A stretch of DNA of 9,565 bases from Thermoplasmata archaeon (lineage in GTDB: Archaea; Thermoplasmatota; Thermoplasmata; Sysuiplasmatales; Sysuiplasmataceae), in assembly GCA_021796175.1 (NCBI GenBank), contig JAJYOM010000056.1, positions 1 through 9,565 on the forward strand, read 5' to 3'. The position numbers were made by a program, and so were the translations under genes. The notes under the pieces were generated by a model that worked only from the letters and a program-made list of their open reading frames with translations, did not search any database and was not told where the DNA came from. Position 1 is the stretch's first letter. Every line of letters starts with the position of its first letter. Shown here piece after piece: positions 1 through 7,173 of this stretch.

Positions 1-12
1 TGCCCTTCGCTT

Positions 13-432
13 ATGGTGAAATTGGCTCTACTGAAATTCAATCTGGCAGGCGAAAAACTTAAGCTGCAGCTCTGGTCTGTCATCTTCGGCTCTCTGATAA
101 TAGATGTACTGATACTCTATGCAGGCAGCCTTTATTTCCTGATACTTTCAGGTCTGATTTTCGGCTCTATGTCGAGAAGGGGCAGGTCTGATTTCTGGCT
201 TTGCGGTCTCCCTTCACTGATCTCAACTTCCGTTGTTGTCATTTTCTTCCACCTGGCACTTGTTTCCGTCGGTGACATACCATTCAGTGTCACTTTCCTT
301 GGAGGCTATGCTACATTGGTGACACTCATGGTTTCATCATTGCTGCTTGGAGGATTGAGCGGCGCAATAGGTTCTCTGCTTGTCATAACATACGTCAGGA
401 GGAAATACGGCAACGCGGATGGCAGGCAGTAG
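13..432 (+). CDS. Small multi-spanning membrane protein, unknown function (start uncertain)
   Basis: A 139-residue reading that is strongly hydrophobic, with about four membrane segments near residues 22-50, 65-87, 94-112 and 112-127, and a basic loop (SRRGRSD) between the first two. The last segments are rich in small residues (LLLGGLSGAIGSLL). This glycine-rich four-helix pattern resembles small archaeal membrane families such as DUF5518, but that is a shape resemblance only and no function follows. The ATG at 13 has no visible Shine-Dalgarno site and the frame is open to the left edge, so the true start may lie outside the window; GTG at 16 is another option. It is the only plus-strand gene and converges on the Hyf-like operon, with 21 nt between the stop codons. 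A T-run follows its stop and may end its transcript. Confidence 0.6.
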   Translation: MVKLALLKFNLAGEKLKLQLWSVIFGSLIIDVLILYAGSLYFLILSGLIFGSMSRRGRSDFWLCGLPSLISTSVVVIFFHLALVSVGDIPFSVTFLGGYATLVTLMVSSLLLGGLSGAIGSLLVITYVRRKYGNADGRQ

Positions 433-435
433 GCA

Positions 436-440
436 TTTTT
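436..440 (+). terminator. Possible archaeal T-run terminator for the plus-strand membrane protein gene
   Basis: Five T residues begin four bases after the stop codon of the plus-strand gene. Archaeal RNA polymerase can terminate at short T-runs without a hairpin. The run is short, so the call is weak. Confidence 0.3.
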
Positions 441-447
441 CAGGTGC

Positions 448-464
448 TCGCTCCTAAAGAGCGA
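448..464. other. Small inverted repeat between convergent genes, containing the HyfB-like stop codon
   Basis: TCGCTC and GAGCGA form a perfect 6-bp stem around the 5-base spacer CTAAA. On the minus strand the loop holds the TAG stop of the HyfB-like gene (456-454). The hairpin could form in the 3' ends of both convergent transcripts and may protect or end them. No minus-strand T-run follows it, so it is not a classical intrinsic terminator for the operon. Confidence 0.35.
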
Positions 465-2334
465 TGTAGACAAGCACACCGAGAAAAGCGATAAGCAGAT
501 ACAGCATGTATCTTCTCAGATCGCTGTTCATGAAGGCGAGTGCAAATCTCCGTGAGGCCTTCTCGAATCCATGTGACAGCTTTATCAGCCCTTCCCAGAA
601 AATATCGTATGAGGCTGAGAAGTGTTCCAGTTCAGGGCTCTGCGATCCGGCAGGATACACTCGCTTGAGTGTCAGTCTGAGCGCATTTGCGTAGGCGAAG
701 GAATCCGGCTCACGTGTTTTGTCGACGCCATTGTCCCAGACTGGAACGTATCTTATTTTAATGCGCCCGAAGATTGCATAGGTCAGAGCAAGAAATGCAG
801 TGAGTATCAGAAAGACAACAGCAGGAGAAACGACACCAAAAGTGCCGTTCTGACCCGGAGATGCTATCAGCAGTCCTTTTGGAACCACGTAGAGACCGGT
901 GAGCAAACCGCCAGTTCCGAGTCCCGTCAGCCCTGCTGTGATGCCGCCCGCTACCTGAATAATGAAAAATCCCCCCAGGCCTATCAATAGAGAAAGCGCA
1001 CCTGCGACGAGTATGGGGATGGCCATAGTCCGTCTTCCGTTCCTTGCACCTTTCTTGAGTCTGCCGCCGAAACCGAAGAACTTTGTCATAGCGACAAGCG
1101 TGATCCCTGCGCCAAGAGCCGCCATAACACCAGTGAAAGTAGCGAGCACCGAAATTGCCGGCGAGCTGAAAGTGACCATGACAAACAGGGTCTCAAGCAT
1201 CATCCATTCCCCCAGTCCTCCGCCAAAAGGCAGAAGGCCCGAAAGTGAAAGTGCGTTCAGCAGGCCGCCTGTAGAGAATATACGAGATGACGTGCCTGAA
1301 ACCTTGGTCAGATCAAGTGTGCCCTCTGTGCTTTCAATGTAACCGGCGAACAGGAAGAGGCCCGTCTTTGCAACTGTATGGGCAAAGACATACACCATGG
1401 CGCCCGCAAGTGCAAATGTGGCGAGCAGCATGTCCCCGTAATCCATGCTCACAAGCGCGGTTCCAATCAGTATCAGCATAGCGCCGCTGTTCTCTATTGT
1501 GCTATAGGCCGGCAGCATTTTCACGTGTTCGGAGGATGCGGCGTAGATTGCAGCGAAGAGAAGCGAAAACGCGCCTATTGTCATGAGAAGTCCACCAATT
1601 ATATACGAGGCGTGGGCAAAACTGACCACCCTTATTATCGAATACAGCGCGGCCATAGTCATAGTGGCGCTGAATAATACAGAACCGTTGACTGGTGCAC
1701 CCCCGTGTGCAATCGGTAGCCACTCCGTCATCTGGAAGGGAGTAATACCCAGCTTCACAAGGAAGCCGACTAAACCGACAAACAGTATGACCTGGTTGTA
1801 GGCATCCGGTGAAAAATTCGGATTTCCAGAAGCGGCATAGAAATACGTGAACATGAGGAGAACAAGGAGTGAACTCACTTCGCCGAATACAAGAAACACG
1901 AAAGGCGGCACCTTCTCCGTGCCCTTCTTGTAGCTTATCAGGAAGTAACCAGAAACAGACATCCCTTCCCAGGCTATCAGGAATGGAAGATAGCTCCTTG
2001 TGAGTATTACAGTCACAATCGAGAGGATAGCAGCGTGGTAGGATGCTGTTACTGCATTGCTGTATCTGTCGTATGCGATTGAATATGTGGATGTGAAGAG
2101 CCATGACATCGATCCTGCCAGCAGGAAATAAAGTGAAAGTGGATCAAGGCCGAACAGAATACCTCCAACTGAAACAGTCTCAGGTGCCTGATTTGCCAGC
2201 AGCGAATAGAGTGCAAGAACGGATGTGATTGCTGTGGCTGCGATACTGGCGGCATAGGACCACTTTTTCGATACAACCGAAACAATTGGAGGTATTGCGA
2301 AAAGAAGAAGAAGGGGCTCTATCAGCTCTGCCAT
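454..2334 (-). CDS. hyfB: HyfB-like antiporter-type membrane subunit of an Ehr/group 4 hydrogenase-like complex
   Basis: This is a large membrane subunit of the NuoL/HyfB/MrpA family, expected to carry ions through the membrane arm. From the chosen start it has 626 residues, near the ~670 of E. coli HyfB. Visible landmarks are WEGMSVSGY with E123, VKLGITPFQMTEWLP with K194, the loop VKMLPAYSTIENSG near 270-284, AHTVAKTG with K323 and GGLGEW with E376; these match the ionisable residues along the antiporter channel. A WDNG motif near 533-536, followed by the FAYANALRLTLKRVY stretch and a final basic helix, fits the HyfB tail. ATG at 2334 was chosen over upstream in-frame codons because GGAGG sits 6 nt ahead of it (2345-2341) and the start lies 1 nt after the previous stop. 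It is the last gene of the operon. Confidence 0.9.
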   Translation of the reverse strand: MAELIEPLLLLFAIPPIVSVVSKKWSYAASIAATAITSVLALYSLLANQAPETVSVGGILFGLDPLSLYFLLAGSMSWLFTSTYSIAYDRYSNAVTASYHAAILSIVTVILTRSYLPFLIAWEGMSVSGYFLISYKKGTEKVPPFVFLVFGEVSSLLVLLMFTYFYAASGNPNFSPDAYNQVILFVGLVGFLVKLGITPFQMTEWLPIAHGGAPVNGSVLFSATMTMAALYSIIRVVSFAHASYIIGGLLMTIGAFSLLFAAIYAASSEHVKMLPAYSTIENSGAMLILIGTALVSMDYGDMLLATFALAGAMVYVFAHTVAKTGLFLFAGYIESTEGTLDLTKVSGTSSRIFSTGGLLNALSLSGLLPFGGGLGEWMMLETLFVMVTFSSPAISVLATFTGVMAALGAGITLVAMTKFFGFGGRLKKGARNGRRTMAIPILVAGALSLLIGLGGFFIIQVAGGITAGLTGLGTGGLLTGLYVVPKGLLIASPGQNGTFGVVSPAVVFLILTAFLALTYAIFGRIKIRYVPVWDNGVDKTREPDSFAYANALRLTLKRVYPAGSQSPELEHFSASYDIFWEGLIKLSHGFEKASRRFALAFMNSDLRRYMLYLLIAFLGVLVYIAL

Positions 2335-2335
2335 C

Positions 2336-2962
2336 CTACCCCTCCCTGGACTTGAGCAGTGCATCAAGTATTGTGAAAGGGCTCGGCGGGCAGCCGGGAA
2401 CAATTACGTCTGCATTTAGCGTTTCCTCAATACTCTTGCCCAGTATCCCGCCGGAAACAGCGCATGCACCTACGGCAAAGACCAGTTTCGGATATGGCAT
2501 TGCCTCGTATGCCTTTTTCAGCGGCTCCTTCATATTCTCTGACATCACTCCAACCACCAGTAGAGCATCCGCATGCCTCGGTGTGCTTGTGAAAAATATT
2601 CCGAGCCTGTGCATGTCGTAAATCGGGTTAGTGAGCGCTTTTACCTCGAGATTGCAGGCACCGCAGGATCCAGTATCTATAATGAATATGTTGAACGATT
2701 TCCTGAATACTCCGTCTGCCCTTCTCACTAAAACAGTTCTGACATTGCCGCCGGGTGCGAATGCATCACTGCATCTGCCGCATGAGATGCATTTTTCCGC
2801 AATCACGCTGTTGTCATGAATCGCATCCGCCGGGCACAACACAGTACCCTCCCGTACTTTAACCGGTATGGTTGACCAGGGTGCAACAGACTCCGGTTCC
2901 CCGCGTGGGAAAGCCGTGGTCATCCTCCTCCTGGAGAGTCCGCGCACAGCCCAGTTCTTCAA
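2336..2962 (-). CDS. hyfI: Fused ferredoxin-domain / HyfI-like (NuoB-type) iron-sulfur small subunit
   Basis: This 208-residue protein carries electrons to the large subunit. Residues ~1-35 (LKNWAVRGLSRRR...) resemble the N-terminus of HyfH/HycF-type ferredoxin subunits. Next comes a single [4Fe-4S] motif with Cys43 (in CPADAI) and Cys58, Cys61 and Cys64 (in CISCGRC). The rest is an NuoB/HyfI domain with DTGSCGACNLEV (Cys100, Cys103), GAC (Cys167) and VPGCPPSP (Cys191), the complete ligand set of the cluster next to the active site. The C-x-x-C spacing is of the hydrogenase type, not the tandem Cys-Cys of complex I. The TTG at 2962 is preferred because it overlaps the previous stop (TTGA), has a G-run 7 nt upstream (2974-2970), and keeps the conserved N-terminal stretch. 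GTG at 2947 and ATG at 2923, directly behind an AGGAGGAGG run, are alternatives. The frame also runs upstream to 3172, but that extension is a shadow of the large-subunit gene. Confidence 0.87.
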   Translation of the reverse strand: MKNWAVRGLSRRRMTTAFPRGEPESVAPWSTIPVKVREGTVLCPADAIHDNSVIAEKCISCGRCSDAFAPGGNVRTVLVRRADGVFRKSFNIFIIDTGSCGACNLEVKALTNPIYDMHRLGIFFTSTPRHADALLVVGVMSENMKEPLKKAYEAMPYPKLVFAVGACAVSGGILGKSIEETLNADVIVPGCPPSPFTILDALLKSREG

Positions 2963-4167
2963 ATGTAATCCCCCATTTCTGAAATCCAGAAACCAAAGCT
3001 TTCCCATGCAAAAGTGAAATCGGTGAGTATGCCGGAAGTTGCCCCCTTCGCGAACGCGAGTATATTTGCCATGGAAGCAGAACGTATGCCGAAATCTGTT
3101 ACGAAGCCGCCGGAAATTCCAAGGAAGAGTATCATGTCGCCGCCTGGTGTTTCCACCCTCTTCACCGACCATCCGTTTTTGTCAGATGAAAGGTCCCTTT
3201 TCTTCCCCACTTTCCTGACCTTCCTGCAAATTTCCTCTATCATGCGGCTGGATATCTCGACTTCATGCTGCCTCACAAGTGCCCTGGACAGCACATCACC
3301 TGTGTCATCCGATGCAACTTCGAAGCCGATGTCCGCGTACGGCAGGTAGCCTGACAGCCGTGCGTCATACTTGAAATCGGCAGCCCTGACGACCGGTCCT
3401 ACGGTCCACTCCTTTTTTGCAAAACATGTTGTCTGCAATCTGTCAAGGAACAGTCTTGAGGAGGCAAGTGCATCCCATATGGAATTGAACTCATCCACAA
3501 CACTGCTTATCCTGCCTCCCAGACCGTTTGTATTGACTTCCCGCTCAAGCCCTCCGATGCTGTTGAGGCCGTAGAAGAATCTGTGACCAAAATATTCTGA
3601 AATGATCCTCCTCACACGTTCCTCGAGGGAGAACAGGTGCTGGGTTGCCACGTTCTGTGAGGCTCCCTCGGAGAGCTTTGCTATGACATGGATGTGATTT
3701 GTTATCCTTTCGAGTTCCGAAATCAGTATTCTGGTCAGCTGTGTGTCGTAGTCCGCCGGGCTTTGCTGAATTTCTTCAACTGCAAGGCAAAATGCAGTCC
3801 CGAAGCTGGCCGCATATACGCCGTTCACCCGCTCCATTTTGAGAAGTGCTTCGTCAATCCCTGACTTCCTCATATGTATGTTTCTGTTCTTGAAAGACGG
3901 GTCAGGTCTGATTTCCACAATCCTTTCGCCGTCTGTGTAGACATTCATCTTCACGCTTTCCAGTAATCCGCCGGCAACGGGTCCCAGGTTGAAGTTGAAC
4001 TTCTCAGGCAATTCCCGGGGGAAGTCATGCTGGCCCAAAAGTGCGATGCTGTTCTCGTAGCTGTCCAGTTCAGTAATGGTGCACGGCTGCAGGGAAGTTG
4101 ACTGGTGTCCCTTTACACATAACAGCTCATCTCCGATCCTGAAGACAGCAGAAAGTGAATCATCCAA
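2959..4167 (-). CDS. hyfG: HyfG/NuoD-like large subunit lacking all NiFe-binding cysteines (Ehr type)
   Basis: This 402-residue protein belongs to the family of NiFe-hydrogenase large subunits and complex I NuoD. The family N-motif is at 60-84 (FNLGPVAGG...VYTDGERIVEIRP), where the complex I GPQHP histidine is replaced by alanine. The ELERITNHIHVIA stretch (151-163) and GIRSASMANIL (360-370) are typical. The first nickel-ligand motif, RVCGIC in hydrogenases, reads RVNGVY (N115, Y118). The C-terminal DPCxxC is aligned without gaps to GFWISE (W394, E397). The only cysteines are 17, 29, 127, 248 and 314, and none are paired. A normal H2 reaction is thus excluded. No NuoC-type domain precedes it: only ~55 residues lie before the NuoD part, against a ~570-residue HyfG in E. 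coli. The TTG start has an ideal GGAGGT 7 nt upstream and overlaps the HyfF-like stop by 8 nt. Confidence 0.9.
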   Translation of the reverse strand: MDDSLSAVFRIGDELLCVKGHQSTSLQPCTITELDSYENSIALLGQHDFPRELPEKFNFNLGPVAGGLLESVKMNVYTDGERIVEIRPDPSFKNRNIHMRKSGIDEALLKMERVNGVYAASFGTAFCLAVEEIQQSPADYDTQLTRILISELERITNHIHVIAKLSEGASQNVATQHLFSLEERVRRIISEYFGHRFFYGLNSIGGLEREVNTNGLGGRISSVVDEFNSIWDALASSRLFLDRLQTTCFAKKEWTVGPVVRAADFKYDARLSGYLPYADIGFEVASDDTGDVLSRALVRQHEVEISSRMIEEICRKVRKVGKKRDLSSDKNGWSVKRVETPGGDMILFLGISGGFVTDFGIRSASMANILAFAKGATSGILTDFTFAWESFGFWISEMGDYI

Positions 4168-5512
4168 TGTGATAACCTCCAGTGATAAAGAAGATGATTG
4201 TCACTGCCGCGGAGAGTACCACAGCAGCAATTGCAACTGCTCTCTGGGAAATACCGGCCTCCGATCTTTTTTCATCTGAGGGGGTGAAAATCATACCTGC
4301 AACTTTGAAGTTCACGCTCGCGAATGCGATGACGAGCGAAATGGCAATGATCACGGCCAGGACGTACAGGCCCGCCATGTAAAGGGAGAGTATTATGAGG
4401 AACTCGCCGATAAAAGTGCCGAAGGGCGGTGACCCTGTAACGCTCAGCGATGAAAACAGTAGGGACACGGTGGTGTAAGGCATGTTCTCCTTCAGGTTGC
4501 CAATCCTGGACATTTCCCTCGTTTGATAGCTTTCCAGTATGTTGCCTGACGAATAAAACGCGCCTGCCTTCCCGAAAGCATGTGAAACAAGCAGGACAAG
4601 GGCCCCAGCAAACCCTGCGCCTCCGATTATGAATCCAGTAACCATCATTCCCATGTTTTCCATTGTGGAGTAGGCAAACATCCTTTTCAGGTCCCTCTGG
4701 GAAGCAAGTATGAACGCCGATATGACTACCGTGGCGAGCGCAAAGATAAGAAAGAGATACTCCATCTTGCTGCTGAAGGTCACCTGATAGACCCTGAACA
4801 CTGCATATACCGCCACCGGCAGCAGCACTCCTGAAAACATCGCGCTTACCTCAGACGGCGCACGGCTATGGGCATCCGGGAGCCATGTATGCATCGGCAC
4901 AAGACCTATCTTCGTACCGTAACCTATGAGTGCGGTCGCTGCAGCAATTTCGAGTGGTATTGTTGAGGCGTGCCTGATCGCCAGCAATGTGGAGATAGTT
5001 AGCGATCCGTAAACATAGTAGAGCATTATGACGGAAATGAGTCCTATCGTGAGTCCGGCTGAAACTATAATCACATATCTCCATGCTGCTTCCACATCAA
5101 GCGGCTGCATCTCGATAACAAGAAGCAGCGCGCTTGACACCGTAGTGGCCTCGACACCGATCCAGAGCAGACCGAAGTCGTTGACCATCAGAGAAAACAG
5201 CATACTTGAGGCGAAAAGATCTATCAGTGACATGTGAAACTTCAGATTCCTTGATTCGCCCATTCTGCTGTGGTATCCGAGACCGAATGTCACAGAAAGT
5301 AGATAGACAGTTGCAACAGTGAGTACAATGATCCTGTTCAGGCTGTCAATCAGGAAGAAAGATGCCTCGCTGACTGAGTAGATGTTGAGCAGCAAGGCGG
5401 AGACTACTGTGATTGAAGCGGAAAGCAGATGCAGCAATCTGAATCTCCTGACAAAGTAGCTTAGCGAGAAAAGTATGGGAGTGAGCAGAATCACAAGAGG
5501 GAGGATGTCCAT
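4160..5512 (-). CDS. hyfF: HyfF-like antiporter-type membrane subunit
   Basis: This is the second NuoL/M/N-family subunit of the complex, 450 residues, predicted with about 13-14 membrane helices. Conserved channel features, numbered from the chosen start, are WIGVEATTVSS with E121, GTKIGLVPMHTWLPDAHSRAPS with K201 and H208, LKRMFAYSTMENMG (275-288), SHAFGKAG with K315 and GTFIGEF with E370. These are the glutamate and lysines linked to proton movement in this family, so ion translocation seems retained. It is shorter than E. coli HyfF (~526). ATG at 5512 overlaps the HyfE-like stop as TAATG, pointing to translational coupling; a GGGAG lies 11 nt upstream. An in-frame ATG at 5530 would add six residues but has no visible Shine-Dalgarno site. 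Confidence 0.9.
   Translation of the reverse strand: MDILPLVILLTPILFSLSYFVRRFRLLHLLSASITVVSALLLNIYSVSEASFFLIDSLNRIIVLTVATVYLLSVTFGLGYHSRMGESRNLKFHMSLIDLFASSMLFSLMVNDFGLLWIGVEATTVSSALLLVIEMQPLDVEAAWRYVIIVSAGLTIGLISVIMLYYVYGSLTISTLLAIRHASTIPLEIAAATALIGYGTKIGLVPMHTWLPDAHSRAPSEVSAMFSGVLLPVAVYAVFRVYQVTFSSKMEYLFLIFALATVVISAFILASQRDLKRMFAYSTMENMGMMVTGFIIGGAGFAGALVLLVSHAFGKAGAFYSSGNILESYQTREMSRIGNLKENMPYTTVSLLFSSLSVTGSPPFGTFIGEFLIILSLYMAGLYVLAVIIAISLVIAFASVNFKVAGMIFTPSDEKRSEAGISQRAVAIAAVVLSAAVTIIFFITGGYHIG
4175..4180 (-). promoter_or_regulatory. Shine-Dalgarno site fixing the TTG start of the large subunit
   Basis: The minus strand reads GGAGGT followed by a 7-nt spacer and TTG. This is a perfect match to the archaeal anti-Shine-Dalgarno tail at ideal distance. 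It sits inside the end of the HyfF-like gene and supports a real TTG start. Confidence 0.8.
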
Positions 5513-6132
5513 TATCCCATCAACTCCCATTCAGGCTCGTGCTCTATCTTCTGCTGGATCAGTACTGCCCCCGCTACAACAAGAGCCAGAACATCTAGCA
5601 GTATGTTTATTTCAATGACAAGTGGCAGTGCTATTATGCTCAGACTCATGAGGACAATCCCGTTCTCCTCCTCCACAAAGCCGATGAAGTGCGCGAAACT
5701 GTTCCTCCTTGTCAGTATCAGGAGCATGCCCTGTGTGATAAGCGAAAGTGCAATTGCACCGTCCGGATGCCCGATAACAGGTAAGAAAACGATTCTGTAG
5801 ATAATGAAAGAAATTATGAAAACAACAACACTTGAAAGGAGAGCTATGCCTGTGCCTGTCGAATACTCCCGGACGAATCTTCTACCATGTGGAAGTCTTC
5901 TGGACAGAATATTTGTCAGCAGCACACCGCGCAGCAGAACAATCAATGCTGCGAGCAGTATGAGCAGTGCGTCTGAAGTTGCCAGGCCGAGATATGTTGC
6001 ATTGATCGCCAGAAGGATCGACTGTGTTAAGAGTGAATTTATCATTGGCTTGATGTACGAACTTATCTGAACAGCCAGTGCTGAAATCAGCATCAGAATA
6101 CCAATGAAGTTAACAATCTCCTGGTCGATCAT
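5512..6132 (-). CDS. hyfE: HyfE-like (NuoK-type) membrane subunit
   Basis: The 206-residue length fits HyfE (216 in E. coli). It has about six to seven membrane helices. The family hallmark is at 151-158, GFVEEENG, followed by hydrophobic helices and PLVIEINILLDVL (170-182), which carry the buried glutamates shared with NuoK-type subunits. This subunit links the NuoH-like and antiporter-like parts of the membrane arm. The ATG at 6132 overlaps the HyfC-like stop as ATGA, with GGAGG 6 nt upstream (6143-6139). Its own stop overlaps the next start as TAATG. The hydrophilic stretch at 77-91 (SRRLPHGRRFVREYS) is a basic cytoplasmic loop. Assignment is based on the motif, size and operon position. 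Confidence 0.87.
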   Translation of the reverse strand: MIDQEIVNFIGILMLISALAVQISSYIKPMINSLLTQSILLAINATYLGLATSDALLILLAALIVLLRGVLLTNILSRRLPHGRRFVREYSTGTGIALLSSVVVFIISFIIYRIVFLPVIGHPDGAIALSLITQGMLLILTRRNSFAHFIGFVEEENGIVLMSLSIIALPLVIEINILLDVLALVVAGAVLIQQKIEHEPEWELMG

Positions 6133-7073
6133 AGCAGCCCTCCAAGTGAGTAAGTGATGACAGAGAACACTGCAAGTGCGAACGACAGTGTCAGGTAGTC
6201 CTGTATCTTGAAGAGCCTCAGTTTCGCGAGTGTTTCCTCAAGATATGCGACAACTGCCGCAATCACTATCCATTTACCAAGCATTATGGGGATGTCCAGA
6301 ACTGATCCTACAAGCGATGACTGGAGGAACCAGGGGAACACAAAGACATTAATGAGGACCGAGCCAAGGAGGTACTGTTTGATGAGCGAAGAGTACTTAA
6401 GCAGGAACATGTGGCGGCCCGAATACTCGTAGTTTCGCGCCTCATCTATCATGCCGAATTCCATCATGCCTGAACTTTCCGTTGGCAGCCTTCCCGTTTC
6501 AAAGAGGAACAGCATGAAGAACGCCACACTGGAAAGCAGGTGCGGAAGGGTCAGATAGTTGCCGTAGGAGAGTATCAGGTTGTGTGTTATGTATGGGTTG
6601 TTGCTGCTGCTGATCAGTGCAACCGCAAAGAATACCATTATGAGCGTCGGTTCCGCATACGCGGAAAATGTGACAGATCTCCCTGCTCCGAGTGTGGTGA
6701 AGGAGCTCCTCGCATCCAATGCAGCTAATATCTGTATGACTGCTGCAAGCACGAACAGAAGTCCTCCTCCTAGGAAATCCACAACAGGACTCAGCTCATT
6801 TGGATAAGGCAATATGACCGGGATTACAAATGCGATAAGCAGGTAGATGCTGAACACCATGTATGGCGCGATGTTGAAGAAAGCAGTCGCATCAGTGTTG
6901 ACAAGTGTCTCTTTTTTCAGGTACTTGGAAAGATCGTAGTACGGCTGCAGGATTTTCGGACCGCGTCGGGACTCCATAATCGCCTTGAGGCGCGCTATTA
7001 TTCCCTCAACAAGCGGGGCAAGGAGAAGGACGCCTATGACCTGAATAGCCGTTTCTACCCAGAGGTACGACAA
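6129..7073 (-). CDS. hyfC: HyfC-like (NuoH-type) membrane anchor subunit
   Basis: This 314-residue membrane protein joins the peripheral redox arm to the membrane arm, as NuoH does in complex I. Clear signatures are ARLKAIMESRRGPKILQPYYDLSKYLKKE (spanning residues 27-55), TLGAGRSVTFSAYAEPTL (127-144), FETGRLPTESS followed by EFGMIDEARNYEYSGR (191-220), and the C-terminal LAKLRLFKIQDYL (282-294). The acidic residues after GRLP remain, while the NPATH-type sequence common in HyfC is changed to SSGMM. It is the first gene of the operon. The start is TTG at 7073: an in-frame TGA lies 12 nt upstream (7088-7086) with no ATG or GTG between, and AGGGTG stands 5 nt ahead of the TTG. Confidence 0.9.
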   Translation of the reverse strand: MSYLWVETAIQVIGVLLLAPLVEGIIARLKAIMESRRGPKILQPYYDLSKYLKKETLVNTDATAFFNIAPYMVFSIYLLIAFVIPVILPYPNELSPVVDFLGGGLLFVLAAVIQILAALDARSSFTTLGAGRSVTFSAYAEPTLIMVFFAVALISSSNNPYITHNLILSYGNYLTLPHLLSSVAFFMLFLFETGRLPTESSGMMEFGMIDEARNYEYSGRHMFLLKYSSLIKQYLLGSVLINVFVFPWFLQSSLVGSVLDIPIMLGKWIVIAAVVAYLEETLAKLRLFKIQDYLTLSFALAVFSVITYSLGGLL

Positions 7074-7078
7074 ATCAA

Positions 7079-7084
7079 CACCCT
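7079..7084 (-). promoter_or_regulatory. Shine-Dalgarno-like site for the TTG start of the HyfC-like gene
   Basis: The minus strand reads AGGGTG, then a 5-nt spacer and TTG. GGTG matches part of the archaeal anti-Shine-Dalgarno sequence. With the in-frame TGA just upstream, it settles the first start of the operon. Confidence 0.6.
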
Positions 7085-7095
7085 TTCAAATGTAG

Positions 7096-7136
7096 ACGTC
7101 ATCAACCCCATAGGGTGGTTAAGCGGCTAACGTCAT
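7096..7136. repeat. Direct repeat ACGTCAT flanking the predicted leader start of the operon
   Basis: Two copies of ACGTCAT lie at 7096-7102 and 7130-7136, 34 bp apart start to start, about three helical turns. On the minus strand they read ATGACGT. The upstream copy falls near the predicted transcription start and the other inside the leader. A weak ACCC/GGGT inverted repeat (7105-7116) lies between them. This could be an operator, but 7-bp repeats also arise by chance. Confidence 0.3.
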
Positions 7137-7161
7137 AGCCAAAATCTGTGGACGCACGACT

Positions 7162-7172
7162 CATATAAAAAC
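7162..7172 (-). promoter_or_regulatory. TATA-like promoter element upstream of the Ehr operon
   Basis: The minus strand reads GTTTTTATATG, an A/T-rich archaeal TATA-like box. It lies about 90 nt before the HyfC-like TTG and would place the transcription start near 7135-7140, giving a leader of roughly 65 nt. It begins 2 nt after the stop codon of the preceding reading frame, so the T-run might also end the upstream transcript. The B-recognition element is not convincing. Confidence 0.45.
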
Positions 7173-7173
7173 A

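Noticed and set aside
1502..2104. 200-residue minus-strand open frame inside the HyfB-like gene
   Set aside because: It is an alternative frame of a clearly conserved membrane protein, with an unlikely Cys/His/Arg-rich composition.
2963..3172. Upstream extension of the small-subunit frame to an in-frame start at 3172
   Set aside because: The added 70 residues overlap the large-subunit gene in another frame, have a random composition rich in Arg, His and Phe, and show no family similarity. Conserved sequence begins near the TTG at 2962.
2959..7073. Functional hydrogen-evolving group 4 hydrogenase
   Set aside because: The large subunit lacks all four cysteines needed to hold the NiFe centre, so the complex can be hydrogenase-like only in architecture.
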